Source of the DNA: Nymphaea colorata
Taxonomy: Eukaryota; Streptophyta; Magnoliopsida; Nymphaeales; Nymphaeaceae
Assembly (NCBI RefSeq): GCF_008831285.2
Contig: NC_045140.1
Coordinates: forward strand, 6,181,528-6,241,527
Reading direction: 5' to 3'
Length of the DNA: 60,000 nucleotides
In this document: positions 10,607 to 19,332 of the stretch, in pieces
Numbering within the stretch: position 1 is the first letter of the stretch
Layout of the letters: each line of letters opens with the position of its first letter
Translations under genes and position numbers: made by a program
The notes under the pieces: model-generated
Seen by the model: only the letters and a program-made list of their open reading frames with translations
Databases searched by the model: none
What the model was told of the DNA's origin: nothing

Positions 10607-12133
10607 TCAACTAACTGATTTACGAGTGGTAGGACAGCTAGCCCAATTTGAGTCACAATAGGCCCTCAATTGTTTTGCACTTGATGAGGATAAAATTATT
10701 CCTTTTGCTGGTGAAGCCTTTAAATACTTCAATACTCTAAGTGCCGCTTCATAATGTGTAGTTCGTGGCGATTGCATGAACTGACTGAGAACTTGGACTG
10801 AATACATTATATCTGGACAAGTAATGGTCAAATAGATCAAACGTCCAACTAACCTCCTGTATTTAGCTGGATCTTTCAGTGGAATACCATCATTGGGAGT
10901 TAATCGCAATTTTTGCTCCATTGGGAAGTCTATAGGCTTAGCTCCTATCAAACCTGCATCATTCAAAATATCCACAATATATTTTCTTTGACTTAGAAAT
11001 ATTCCCGATGGCGCTCTTGCAACTTCTATGCCAAGAAAATACTTAAGTATTCCCAAGTCCTTAATGTGAAATTTCGAATGTAAATATTGCTTAACTGAAG
11101 CAATTCCTGGTTCATCATTTCCTGCAATGATAAGATCATCAACATAGACAAGAATAACAATAAATTGTTTGTCATGTTTCCGAGTAAAGAGAGTATTGTC
11201 AGCTGATGATTGAATGAAACCAGCGCCTTTGAGTGCAGATAACAGCTTGTGAAACCAGTTACGTGGAGCTTGCTTGAGTCCGTACAGAGACTTATGAAGG
11301 CGACACACTCTATTACTAGAATACTCCCCCTCACGCAGAAGGCCTGGAGGAATGATCATGTATATTTCCTCATGTAATTCTCCATGTATAAATGCATTAC
11401 TCACATCCATTTGATATAAGTGCCATCCTTGAATAGAAGCAAGAGAAAGAAGTGTGCGCATGGTTGTTAACTTTGCAACTGGAGCAAATGTCTCATGATA
11501 ATCAAGTCCCTCTAGTTGAGTGTATCCTTTAGCAACAAGTCTGGCTTTGTAGCATTCAATACTTCCATCTGATAGCCGTTTTATCTTATAAACCCAACGA
11601 CAACCAATGGGTTTTTTGTGTAGAGGCAAAGTAGTAATAGACCATGTACTGTTTTGTTCAAGAGCCTGAATCTCATCAGCCATAGCACTTCGCCAATGTT
11701 GATACTTAACCGCTTCCGCATACGAGCTAGGTTCAACATCGCTCATGATAGAGGTTAAAAATGTATAATAAGATTTAGAGAATTTGTGAACAGATAAATA
11801 ATTGTGTATGGGATAACGTGTACCTGAGGATTGCTTAGTTGAAGTAGATTCCTTAGGCGGTGAACTTATAACCATCACATTGGAACACACATAGTCTTGA
11901 AGATAGGATGGTGAATGACGAGGACGACTAGATTTTCGTAGAGCAAGTGAATCTGGAGGAGGTGGATCATTGGACATAGCTCGATGATCTGAAACTGGTA
12001 GATTTTGGTCATTGTTGATGGAATCGTGAGGTTGAATGGGTGATAACGGAGAGGAATTTGCTAGAACACCAGTCTCACACGATGACATATATTTCTCTCC
12101 AAGGTAAGGATAAGGTAAAACAACATTGTTCAA
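10607..12133 (-). pseudogene. Copia reverse transcriptase (copy A)
   Basis: About 508 codons. Residues 1-125 are the variable integrase C-terminal linker, and the RVT_2-type RT starts around 150. Hallmarks are 'CRWVYKIKR' (178-186), 'KARLVAKGYTQ' (196-206), 'QMDVSNAF' with the first catalytic Asp (about 243), 'SLYGLKQAPRNW' and the 'YVDD' box (about 330-333). The frame is terminated by TGA just before the RNase H domain and broken from integrase near 12134-12175, so the polyprotein cannot be made whole. The motifs otherwise look intact. Family Ty1/copia; the lineage (Ale/Retrofit-like) is only a guess. Confidence 0.92.
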
Positions 12134-12175
12134 ATCGTTTGTATGGCATTGTTCGGTTAAAAATGAAAAATTATC

Positions 12176-13120
12176 CTAAAAAAAAGATATATCTCTGCTT
12201 GTAAAAATTTGTTTGGTATCCAAATCATATACCCGATACCCTTTCTGAGTATGAGGATATTCGACAAAAACACATTTGTGTGTACGTGATGAAAACTTAT
12301 GCATGGGGTTTAAATTTTTGGCATAACACAAGCATCCAAAAACACACAAATCTTCATAATTGGGCTTTTTATGAAAGAGAAGTTCAAACGGGGATTTGTT
12401 ATTTAAAAGAGTTGACGACATTCTATTAATTAAAAAGGTTGCTGTCAAAATACATTCACCCCAAAAAGTTACTGGGAGATTTGCTTGAAACCTAAGTGCT
12501 CGCGCCACCTCTAGTAGATGGCGATGTTTCCTCTCAACACGTCCATTTTGTTGAGGAGTTCCAACACATGAGGTTTGATGTTCTATGCCATGCTCATGAA
12601 AATATGCTTGCATATTATGAGCTGTAAATTCAGCACCATTATCACTCCGAACACATTTCACATGAGTATTGAATTGAGTAAACACCATGGCACAAAAACG
12701 AGTTAAACAAGAAAATGTTTCAGATTTGAACCTCATCAAGAAAACCCAAGTAGATCGTGTAAAATCATCTACGATGGTAAGGAAGTAATGTGCACCTGTG
12801 TGAGACGACGTAGCATATCCTCCCCAAATATCACAATGAATCAAGCCAAACGGATCACTTGCTCTACTAGTACTAGTTGGAAAAGGTAAACGAGTGAATT
12901 TAGCTTTAAGACATGCATCACAAGGAAAATCATGCTTGGAAATAGAAATGTTTTCATTTAATGAAAATGACTTATCAAATGAAGGATGTCCAAGTCTCAT
13001 ATGCCATATATGAGCTGTCTTATTACTAGGAGAAGCAAACAAAGCATGAGAAGTAGTTGGAAGAAGAAGATGGTAAAGTCCACCGTTCAAGTTACCCACT
13101 CCAATCAGCTTCATCGACAA
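12176..13120 (-). pseudogene. Copia integrase (copy A)
   Basis: About 314 codons. The zinc-binding HHCC module is H40, H45, C67 and C70. The rve catalytic core shows D97 ('HCDIWGG'), D160 ('VRSDNGAEF') and E196 ('QNGRVERKHR'), giving the DD35E spacing. All catalytic residues are present. Downstream there is a break before the RT frame, and upstream the link to protease (13121-13281) is also out of frame. Its job is to insert the element cDNA into the genome. Confidence 0.92.
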
Positions 13121-13281
13121 AGGGTCTTGAAAAGCACAACAGGTTGGAAGAAAAACAGCAATACAATTAGTGGACTTGGTGAACTTTGGAACTGATAATA
13201 AATTGTATTTAAAATCAGGAATATATAGGACATCAGTAAGCTGAATATTGGCTGAAAGGTAAACTGTTCCAATAGTAGAAA

Positions 13282-13635
13282 CTAGTGTTTGATGTCATTG
13301 GGTAGGTTAATGACACGCTGTTTTGGTAGAATTTTGATATTATTAAGCAAATGTAAATGAGGGGTCATATGGTCTGAGGCTCCGGTGTCAATAATCCAAG
13401 GAAAATGAGTTGAGAATGATTGTTTACCTGCTAGATTAGCAGTAGCCGGTGAAGTATCAACATTTAACCAAGATGCCAATTTACTGACCTGTTCTTCGGT
13501 AAGTTGTGATAAAACAGAACTGACTTTTACATTGTTTGCCGATGTTTCTCCCTGTTGCGCCTTTTCAATTTTAGATGAATCACCAGTTGAACCTGCAGCC
13601 TTAGGATGATTTGGTTGAATAACCATGAAGCACAT
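13282..13635 (-). pseudogene. Copia protease region (copy A)
   Basis: The aspartic protease active site 'IIDTGASDHM' has its Asp at about residue 83. The ORF overlaps the end of gag by a frameshift: gag runs out of frame just after its zinc knuckle and this frame takes over. The same frameshift region is present in copy B, so it is probably genuine decay rather than a sequencing slip. The frame closes shortly after the active site and integrase resumes elsewhere. Confidence 0.8.
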
Positions 13636-14476
13636 AACATCGAGATTTTATATGTCCAAGCATTCCACAATGATCACATTTTGGTCGAGGACGGTTGCGA
13701 GTAGCATTAGGTGTCCTTGCCATATTCTTTTTGGTATATGATGTAGGAGAAGACCTGGCTGCAAGAGCTATGTTATTGGATCCAGACAGTTTTGGTGTGA
13801 GAAGACGTTGAGTCTCTTCTTGAAGCAGCATAGCATAGACCCTATTAATGTTGGGTAGAGGATCGATAGCAAGAATCTGACTACGAAGATTGCTAAAACT
13901 TTCATTCAACCCCATTAAAAACTGATAAACTTTTTCCTGATCTTGGCATGAATGAAACTCTTTGAATGCACCACAAGTACATGCAGACACAGTCGAATAA
14001 GAACCGAGTTCATCCCAAAAAGTTTTGAGTGTAGTAAAGTAGACAGCCAATGAATTTTGTTCTTGACGTAAATCAGATATCATCGTCTTCAATTGATAAA
14101 TACGAGTAGCGTTACCTTGAGAGAAACGTTCTTGCAGATCAATCCAAACTTCGTGAGCTTCACTGGCATAGATGACGCTATTTGCTATCTCCTTCGATAA
14201 TGAATTGAGAATCCATGATAGAACCAAATCATTACAGCGAACCCATGCCATATAGTCTGAACTAGTGGTGGTTGGTTTCGGAATAGAACCATCAACAAAT
14301 CCGAACTTGTTCTTGGCACTAAGGGCCATCTTCATTGCCCGTCGCCATGTGGAATAGTTGTCGCCAACAAGAGGATTTGTCACTAGAATAGCACCAGGAT
14401 TATCAGAGTGGTGCATGATGAAAGGTGATTCATTTTGTTCACCAGTAAACCGATCAACCACAGGAGTTGTTGCCAT
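13601..14476 (-). pseudogene. Copia gag (copy A)
   Basis: About 291 codons from the ATG that opens with 'MATTPVVDRF'. It contains the plant copia gag region (around 30-210) with 'NYSTWRRAMKMALSAKNK' and '[14 protein letters not shown]', and a CX2CX4HX4C zinc knuckle (C267, C270, H275, C280) that binds element RNA. The start is chosen because the nearest upstream DNA is the non-coding leader. The coat protein is nearly complete here, but the frame is lost right after the knuckle. Confidence 0.88.
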
Positions 14477-15381
14477 AGTAAAAAATATTGAATGTGCACA
14501 AAAATTAGTATAGTGCGCGAAGCTTCAGATCCAAACCCAAATCCGATTAGAAGAAGGATCCGTGGCGCAATGATAGCCCGTCTGACTCCAGATCAGAAGG
14601 GAGCAGTCGAGCGCCTCGGCGTTGGTCCTCTCTCTTACCTTCCTCCCCGTGAAGAGTACCGACTCCACGTTACGCTGCTTGAGGACGACGGTGGGGAAGG
14701 CCCTGCCGCCCTGGAGCAATCCGAGAACAAATCAAAGAGGAACTCGTCAGGCAAGGGGTGAGCGACAGGGTCTCCTCTGCTTGACTTAGGGTAAACCCAA
14801 GAACAGAGGAGGCAGTGTCAGCAGGGAGCGACCGGCGAGCAGAAAACCGACCGGCGAGGAGTGCAGCAGCGGAAAATCAACTAGTGAGCGGTGTACCAGG
14901 TGGAGCTCGAGGGCAGAGTTCGAGATTTGGGGGCTCGAGCGGGCGATTGCAGTCCAGGCGATGGCGCTCGAGATTTGGGCCCAGGAGATGCAGAGGGCTC
15001 AAGCAGGATGCTCGGGCGAAGGACGATGGCAGTCCACGAGCGAGTGGATGAGATCGACGCTCGAGCGTTCAAGCGTGCGTTCGAGCAGACGATGCAGGGG
15101 TGGGCTGAGCAGAACGCTCAGGCGAACAGAACAGAACAGAACAGAACGATGCAGGGGTGGGCTGAGCAGAATCGCTCGAGCGATTACAGAGCACGAGCGG
15201 CTTCCATTTCGCCTTGGGCACTAGGGATTCCAGAGAGAGAGAGAGGCGAAACAGAGATTCCCCTTCTTCGTCTGTTCTGGAAGAAGGGAAATGAAAAAAA
15301 AACGAGAAGAGGAGCAGTCCAGTCGATGAGGCCCTTTCTTCCGACGGTGATTCCCTTTCTAAGAATGACAATAGGGTAATC
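14477..15381 (-). other. Copia 5' leader with GC-rich foreign-looking insert (copy A)
   Basis: Sequence between copia gag and the nested Ogre-like LTR. About 14560-15230 is strikingly GC- and CpG-rich (many 'ctcgagcg' words) compared with everything around it. It contains a partial tRNA-Trp, a duplicated 'gatgcaggggtgggctgagc' block (15091 and 15148) around an (acaga)n run, and a strong splice-donor-like AG/GTAAGAGA on the - strand at 14634-14640. Frames on both strands have no recognisable domain. It may be captured host DNA or an unusually long copia leader with an intron. Confidence 0.5.
14556..14600 (+). other. Partial tRNA-Trp(CCA), 5' 45 nt, inside copia leader
   Basis: By recall comparison this matches nucleotides 1-45 of plant nuclear tRNA-Trp: acceptor strand 'ggatccg', D arm, and the complete anticodon arm 'tctgactccagatcaga' with CCA anticodon, with about two mismatches. 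The variable loop, T arm and 3' acceptor strand are absent, so it is not a functional tRNA gene. It lies antisense to the copia transcript. Confidence 0.7.
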
Positions 15382-15454
15382 TGTTTGCATCCCAAAATTT
15401 TCATTGGTTTTGGAGTGCTCCAGAAAAATAAGGTTTTTGTTTTGAAAGAGGAAA

Positions 15455-15535
15455 GAAAGGGACTCACCCGTCGGTACGAGGATCGACCGTTCCCGGCGCC
15501 TTTACCGGGGGTAATCAACCCAAGGACTATGTTTA
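15455..15535 (-). other. Conserved two-hairpin block near LTR 3' end (copy A, left LTR)
   Basis: Read on the - strand: a hairpin CCCGG-(8)-CCGGG (15492-15509) followed by GTCG-(10)-CGAC (15470-15487). Similar blocks occur in the other family LTRs and, more diverged, on the + strand at 6400 and 7716. The 7716 relative changes both sides of three stem pairs, which supports an RNA fold. Confidence 0.5.
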
Positions 15536-17070
15536 TCATCGATGCATTTCGTTTTAACTTAAACATCTTTTTGATTCTATATGCGGTGTAGAAAATATTG
15601 AAAGTTTGGAGTTTCAAACTTTTGAAAGGGTTCTTGAAGAATTGCTTGAAAATGTGAAATGTTTTGAGGAAAAAGTGAAACTAGTAAATATCATTTGAAA
15701 AACTTGTGAAAACATTTTGAAATCACTTTAGTGTTCTCTTAAGACTTTAAGTAGGTTTGAGATTTTGCTCTAATTCGGTTACCACCTAGCTAGAGCTCAA
15801 TCCCTTCTTGCTTAAGTTCCTTTGGAGAGGTGCTTGTGATCATAAATGAAATAAAGTGGGTGAGAATGCATGGATGCATTTACCCTATATGATTGAAAAA
15901 AATGTAAAACATTCCTACCACAACATTCATCTAATGTCATTCCTACCACAACATACATCTAAGATTTCGTTATTATAATTATTGTATATAAGAAGGAAAA
16001 GTTTTTGAAAAGGGATAGAGATTGTAGACCATCAAGCATGATTCCAATATTGGGTCATTACTTGGTTTGTGGTCTTATTGAAGTTGGTAAATAGAAAGTT
16101 CATGAGGTGAGAATGTTAAAAAGAATACAAGAGATAAAACATTCTTATGAAAGGAAAGAGAGATATAAAGAAAGACATGCATACATGTGTACATACCATC
16201 ACATATACACATATATGAAAGTTTAAGAGAAAAAGATGTATTGATTCAAAGAGAAATAGAGATTTTAGAGGAAAAGAAAAATATCATACGCATATATGGG
16301 TATGAGAAATGTTATAAGAGAAGATATTTGTCTTGAAAAGAGGAATAAATATTTGAAAGAGAGGAGATGGAGCACATGTACATACATATTCATGCACATA
16401 TGAAAATTTATAAAATAGAAAGTGAAAGCTTAGAGAGAGAAATATGGGGGTCATCATGTTGGCATAAATGTATATAACATGTGTATACATCCATACCTTC
16501 ACAAGATTAGAAAAATCAAGGAACAACTTAAAATTACCAACTTCAAATTTAATGTGGGCCGGAGGAGAGTTTGGACTCATGCAAGAGTCTAAGCTAAGTC
16601 CTTAAGGCCATGTTAGAAGGTTCTTTTTGAAAATGTTTTAGAAAATATGATTTATATAAGCATAGAATGTTATTATTTGGTTTGTTGTAAGGGATATATT
16701 TCTTCCACCGTTGGGTATGGAAGAAAACAAGCAACATAACGAGACACTCGTTAGGGTTCCTAATGTGATGATTAAGAAGGAAACTAGCGCAAAATGATAT
16801 GGAAATGCATATTAACATGTACATTTTCGTGAGGGTTTATCCCGGGTTGGACAAGTCCCAACCTCAAAGATTAATATGAAAATAAAGAGTTCCCAAACCA
16901 CACTCTCATTCCCGCCATACATTCACATGTAAGTAAAGAACCAAGCAATCATGCGTGCATAATTTATAGATAACATTCAAGGAATGAAAGAAAGAAAGAG
17001 AATGATGGAAAAAGCAAAGTTCAATTAGGAGGGAAGACATGATGTAACTATGAATTGATATACCACTTCA

Positions 17071-17832
17071 TCTTCTCATGTTCCCGGTGCACTTGAGTAT
17101 AGCCTCTTGACTCTAAAATAGAGATTGAGAGCTATCTCTTTTGGCCATGGAGAAATGAGGAAGAGAGGAAAATAAAAGGAAACAAAAAAAAACAATAAGA
17201 ATGTATTCATGAAAAGAAAGAACATGATTAAAATGAAAGATCATCTCATCTTTCTATGCTCCCGGTGCACTTTGAGTATAGCCTCTTGTCTCTAAAAAGA
17301 GATTGACAGCTACTTTTTTTAGCCGTGGGGAGATGAAGATGAGAAGAAAATATAGAAAGAGATACAATGTTATATTTAATAAAAGAGAAAACATGATTCA
17401 ATCATGAAACGAAAGATCTTCTCATCTTTTCACACTCCCAATGCACTTGAGCATAGCCTCTTGTCTCTAAAAAGAGATTGAGGGCTATCTCCTTTGGTCA
17501 TGGAAAGAGGAAGAAGAAAGAAAAAAAAAAGAAAATAACAAGGACAAGACTATTGAAGAAATGAAATAACAATAACAACAAAAATATATTCATTAAAGAA
17601 AAGAATAACAACAACAAGAATATATTATTGAAGAGAAGAAAGAGCAATAAGATATTAATATAGAGAAAGAACAAGAACAACAAGAATACTTGAAAGAACA
17701 TGATTTAATCATAAAATAAGATATCATCTCATCTTCTCATGCTCTCGGTGCATTTGAGCATAGCCTCTTGTCTCTAAAAAGAGGTTGAGTGCTATCTCCT
17801 TTGGCCATGGGGAGATGAAGATGAGAAGAGAA
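17071..17832. repeat. Four ~100-bp leader repeats with hairpin cores (left LTR, copy A)
   Basis: Units begin near 17071, 17240, 17410 and 17722. Each contains 'cggtgca(c/t)tt', 'gagtatagcctcttg' or close variants, and 'gagctat', where ATAGC pairs with GCTAT and CTCT pairs with AGAG around an A-rich loop. Corresponding repeats are in copy B and the right LTR (about 49792-50550). They lie in the part of the LTR expected to be transcribed. Confidence 0.7.
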
Positions 17833-18155
17833 AATGAAAACAACAACAACATTATGTTTAAGAGAAAGAAATAACATAATAATAAGAACATTAATGAAAA
17901 GAAAGAAGAAAGAAATGAGAGAGATGAAGATTACATACCTCTAATAGGAACTGACTTAAGGAAGATGAACACCTTCACTTGAAGATCCCATTTTGAATGA
18001 AGCTCCAAAAGTGCTTGCTCTAAGTTGGAGAAGGAAATGAAAAGAGGAAGAGGGAGAGAGAGAGAGAGCTCAAGAGAAACTCTAAGTCTTCAAGTGAGAA
18101 TACACTAGAGTTTCTCCCAAGGACCAATCTTGCCCAAGAGGGGGGATATGGGGGG

Positions 18156-18163
18156 TATTTATA
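18156..18163 (-). promoter_or_regulatory. Ogre-like LTR TATA box
   Basis: TATAAATA on the - strand, 650 bp inside the sense start of the LTR and just downstream of the U3 tandem array. It is conserved in all LTR copies. Confidence 0.6.
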
Positions 18164-18204
18164 GAGGATTTTGGAGCCAAAACCCAAAATTTGAATTTTT
18201 TTGA

Positions 18205-18618
18205 CCTAAAAAGACTAAAATCACCCTCCAAAAAGAGATTTTTTGGCCAAAAGGAAGGGCAAATGAGTCTTGTCCACCCAAAAAGACTAAAATCACCCTC
18301 TAAAAAAAGGTTTTTTGGTCAAAAGGAGGGGCAAATCGGTCTTGTTTACCAAAAAGACTAAAATCACCCTCTAAAAGAAGGTTTTTTGGTCAAAAGGAGG
18401 GGCAAATCGGTCTTGTTTAAAAAAAGACTAAAATCACCCTCTAAAAGAAGGTTTTTTGGTCAAAAGGAGGGGCAAATCGGTCTTGTTTAAAAAAGACTAA
18501 AATCACCCTCTAAAAGAAGGTTTTTTGGTCAAAAGGAGGGGCAAATCGGTCTTGTTTGAAAAAGACTAAAATCACCCTCTAAAGGAGGTTTTATGGTCAA
18601 AAGGAGGGGCAAATCGGT
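18205..18618. repeat. U3 tandem array, ~70-bp unit (left LTR, copy A)
   Basis: Six units of about 70 bp, each with 'gactaaaatcaccctct', 'ggttttttggtcaaaagga' and 'ggggcaaatcggtcttgtt' in order, starting 40 bp upstream of the TATA box on the - strand. The right LTR has a different arrangement: the first unit is truncated and one unit is gained. Confidence 0.85.
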
Positions 18619-18813
18619 CTTAAATGATTGATTTGGATCTGAACTTGGGTTTTGGACCTCAAAGTAGTATTTTGGATTTAATTTGGATCTGAGAGTTCTA
18701 TTTTGGATTTAATTTGGATCTGAGAGTAGTATTTTGGAAATCTTGTGCCTAAATTTGAATTTCGCACTTGGATAAAACATCATAGTCCTTTAGAAAAATT
18801 TAGGGTGATTACA

Positions 18814-18825
18814 GATGCCCTTCTT
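18814..18825 (-). promoter_or_regulatory. Ogre-like polypurine tract
   Basis: AAAGAAGGGCAT on the - strand next to the 3' LTR; expected plus-strand primer site. Confidence 0.6.
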
Positions 18826-18906
18826 TGTTAATAAGCCGGTGTTAGCCGTGCTTAGTGACAAAGATAAACGCCACAAATTTTTCAAGCAAGATATTTTCAT
18901 AGAGAT

Positions 18907-19203
18907 GTTTCAGGCTTTACCCCTTACTTGAATAGGTTGTTTGAGCTTAAATTGCAGGTTTAACCCCTTACCTGCATGGGTTTGCCGATTTCAAATTCAG
19001 GATTAACCCCCCTGAATGGGTTGCCTTGACTTGCATCACAAGTTGAACCCTTTAACTGTGTGGGTTGCTTTGGCTTGTAGCACAGGTTTAACCCCTTTGC
19101 CTGCATGGGTTGCTTTGGCTAGCATTGCAGGTTTAACCCCTTGCCTGCATGGGTTGCCCTCATATTGCGGGTTTAACCCTTTACCTGCACGGGTTGCTCT
19201 CAA
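18907..19203. repeat. 3' UTR tandem hairpin array (copy A)
   Basis: Seven imperfect units of about 40-55 bp with 'gcaggtttaacccctt' and 'cctgcatgggttgc'. In each, GCAGG pairs with CCTGC and AACCC with GGGTT. It lies between integrase and the 3' LTR. Tat/Ogre elements are known to carry variable tandem repeats exactly here, some of which seed satellite DNA. Confidence 0.75.
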
Positions 19204-19332
19204 GCCCTGAGCGATAAAAATAAAAATGCCCCAGTGTAATTGTCATGTTTTACAACTGGGAAGAATCTAGATTGAATAGTCGATGTGGAAACACAAATGT
19301 TTGACATTGATTGGAAAATGAATACAAGAGAA

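Larger units (their letters stand above)
15382..18813 (-). repeat. Ogre/Tat-like 3' LTR (copy A)
   Basis: A 3432-bp LTR, in sense orientation TGTAATCACC to GGATGCAAACA, so with canonical TG/CA ends. From the sense 5' end it has a U3 with a tandem array, a TATA box, a transcribed portion of about 2.7 kb holding four imperfect repeats and purine-rich DNA, and near the 3' end a conserved two-hairpin block. The partner LTR is 27930-29877 (cut by the gap) and again 48110-51575. No target-site copy matches: 'taatc' at left against 'gcgat' at right. Confidence 0.9.

Noticed and set aside
10607-14476. An endogenous plant pararetrovirus
   Set aside because: Domain order protease-integrase-RT-RNase H, LTRs, an iMet PBS and target-site copies identify Ty1/copia; no movement or coat protein of a pararetrovirus is present.
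14556-14600. A functional tRNA-Trp gene
   Set aside because: The T arm, variable loop and 3' acceptor strand are missing.
14891-15379. A 162-codon + strand protein in the GC-rich patch
   Set aside because: The sequence is repetitive (duplicated block plus an acaga run), is antisense to the element, is not kept open in copy B, and has no recognisable domain.
17498-17701. Small hydrophobic Phe/Leu-rich protein on the - strand of the LTR
   Set aside because: Produced by purine-rich simple sequence in the LTR; the same artefact recurs in each LTR copy.
18205-18618. CRISPR-like array
   Set aside because: The units are head-to-tail copies without unique spacers, lie inside a plant LTR, and vary between the LTRs as a minisatellite does.
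19016-19210. A 64-codon + strand frame with repeated 'GLTPLPAWVALA' units
   Set aside because: It is the translation of the 3' UTR tandem array, opposite to the element's coding strand.
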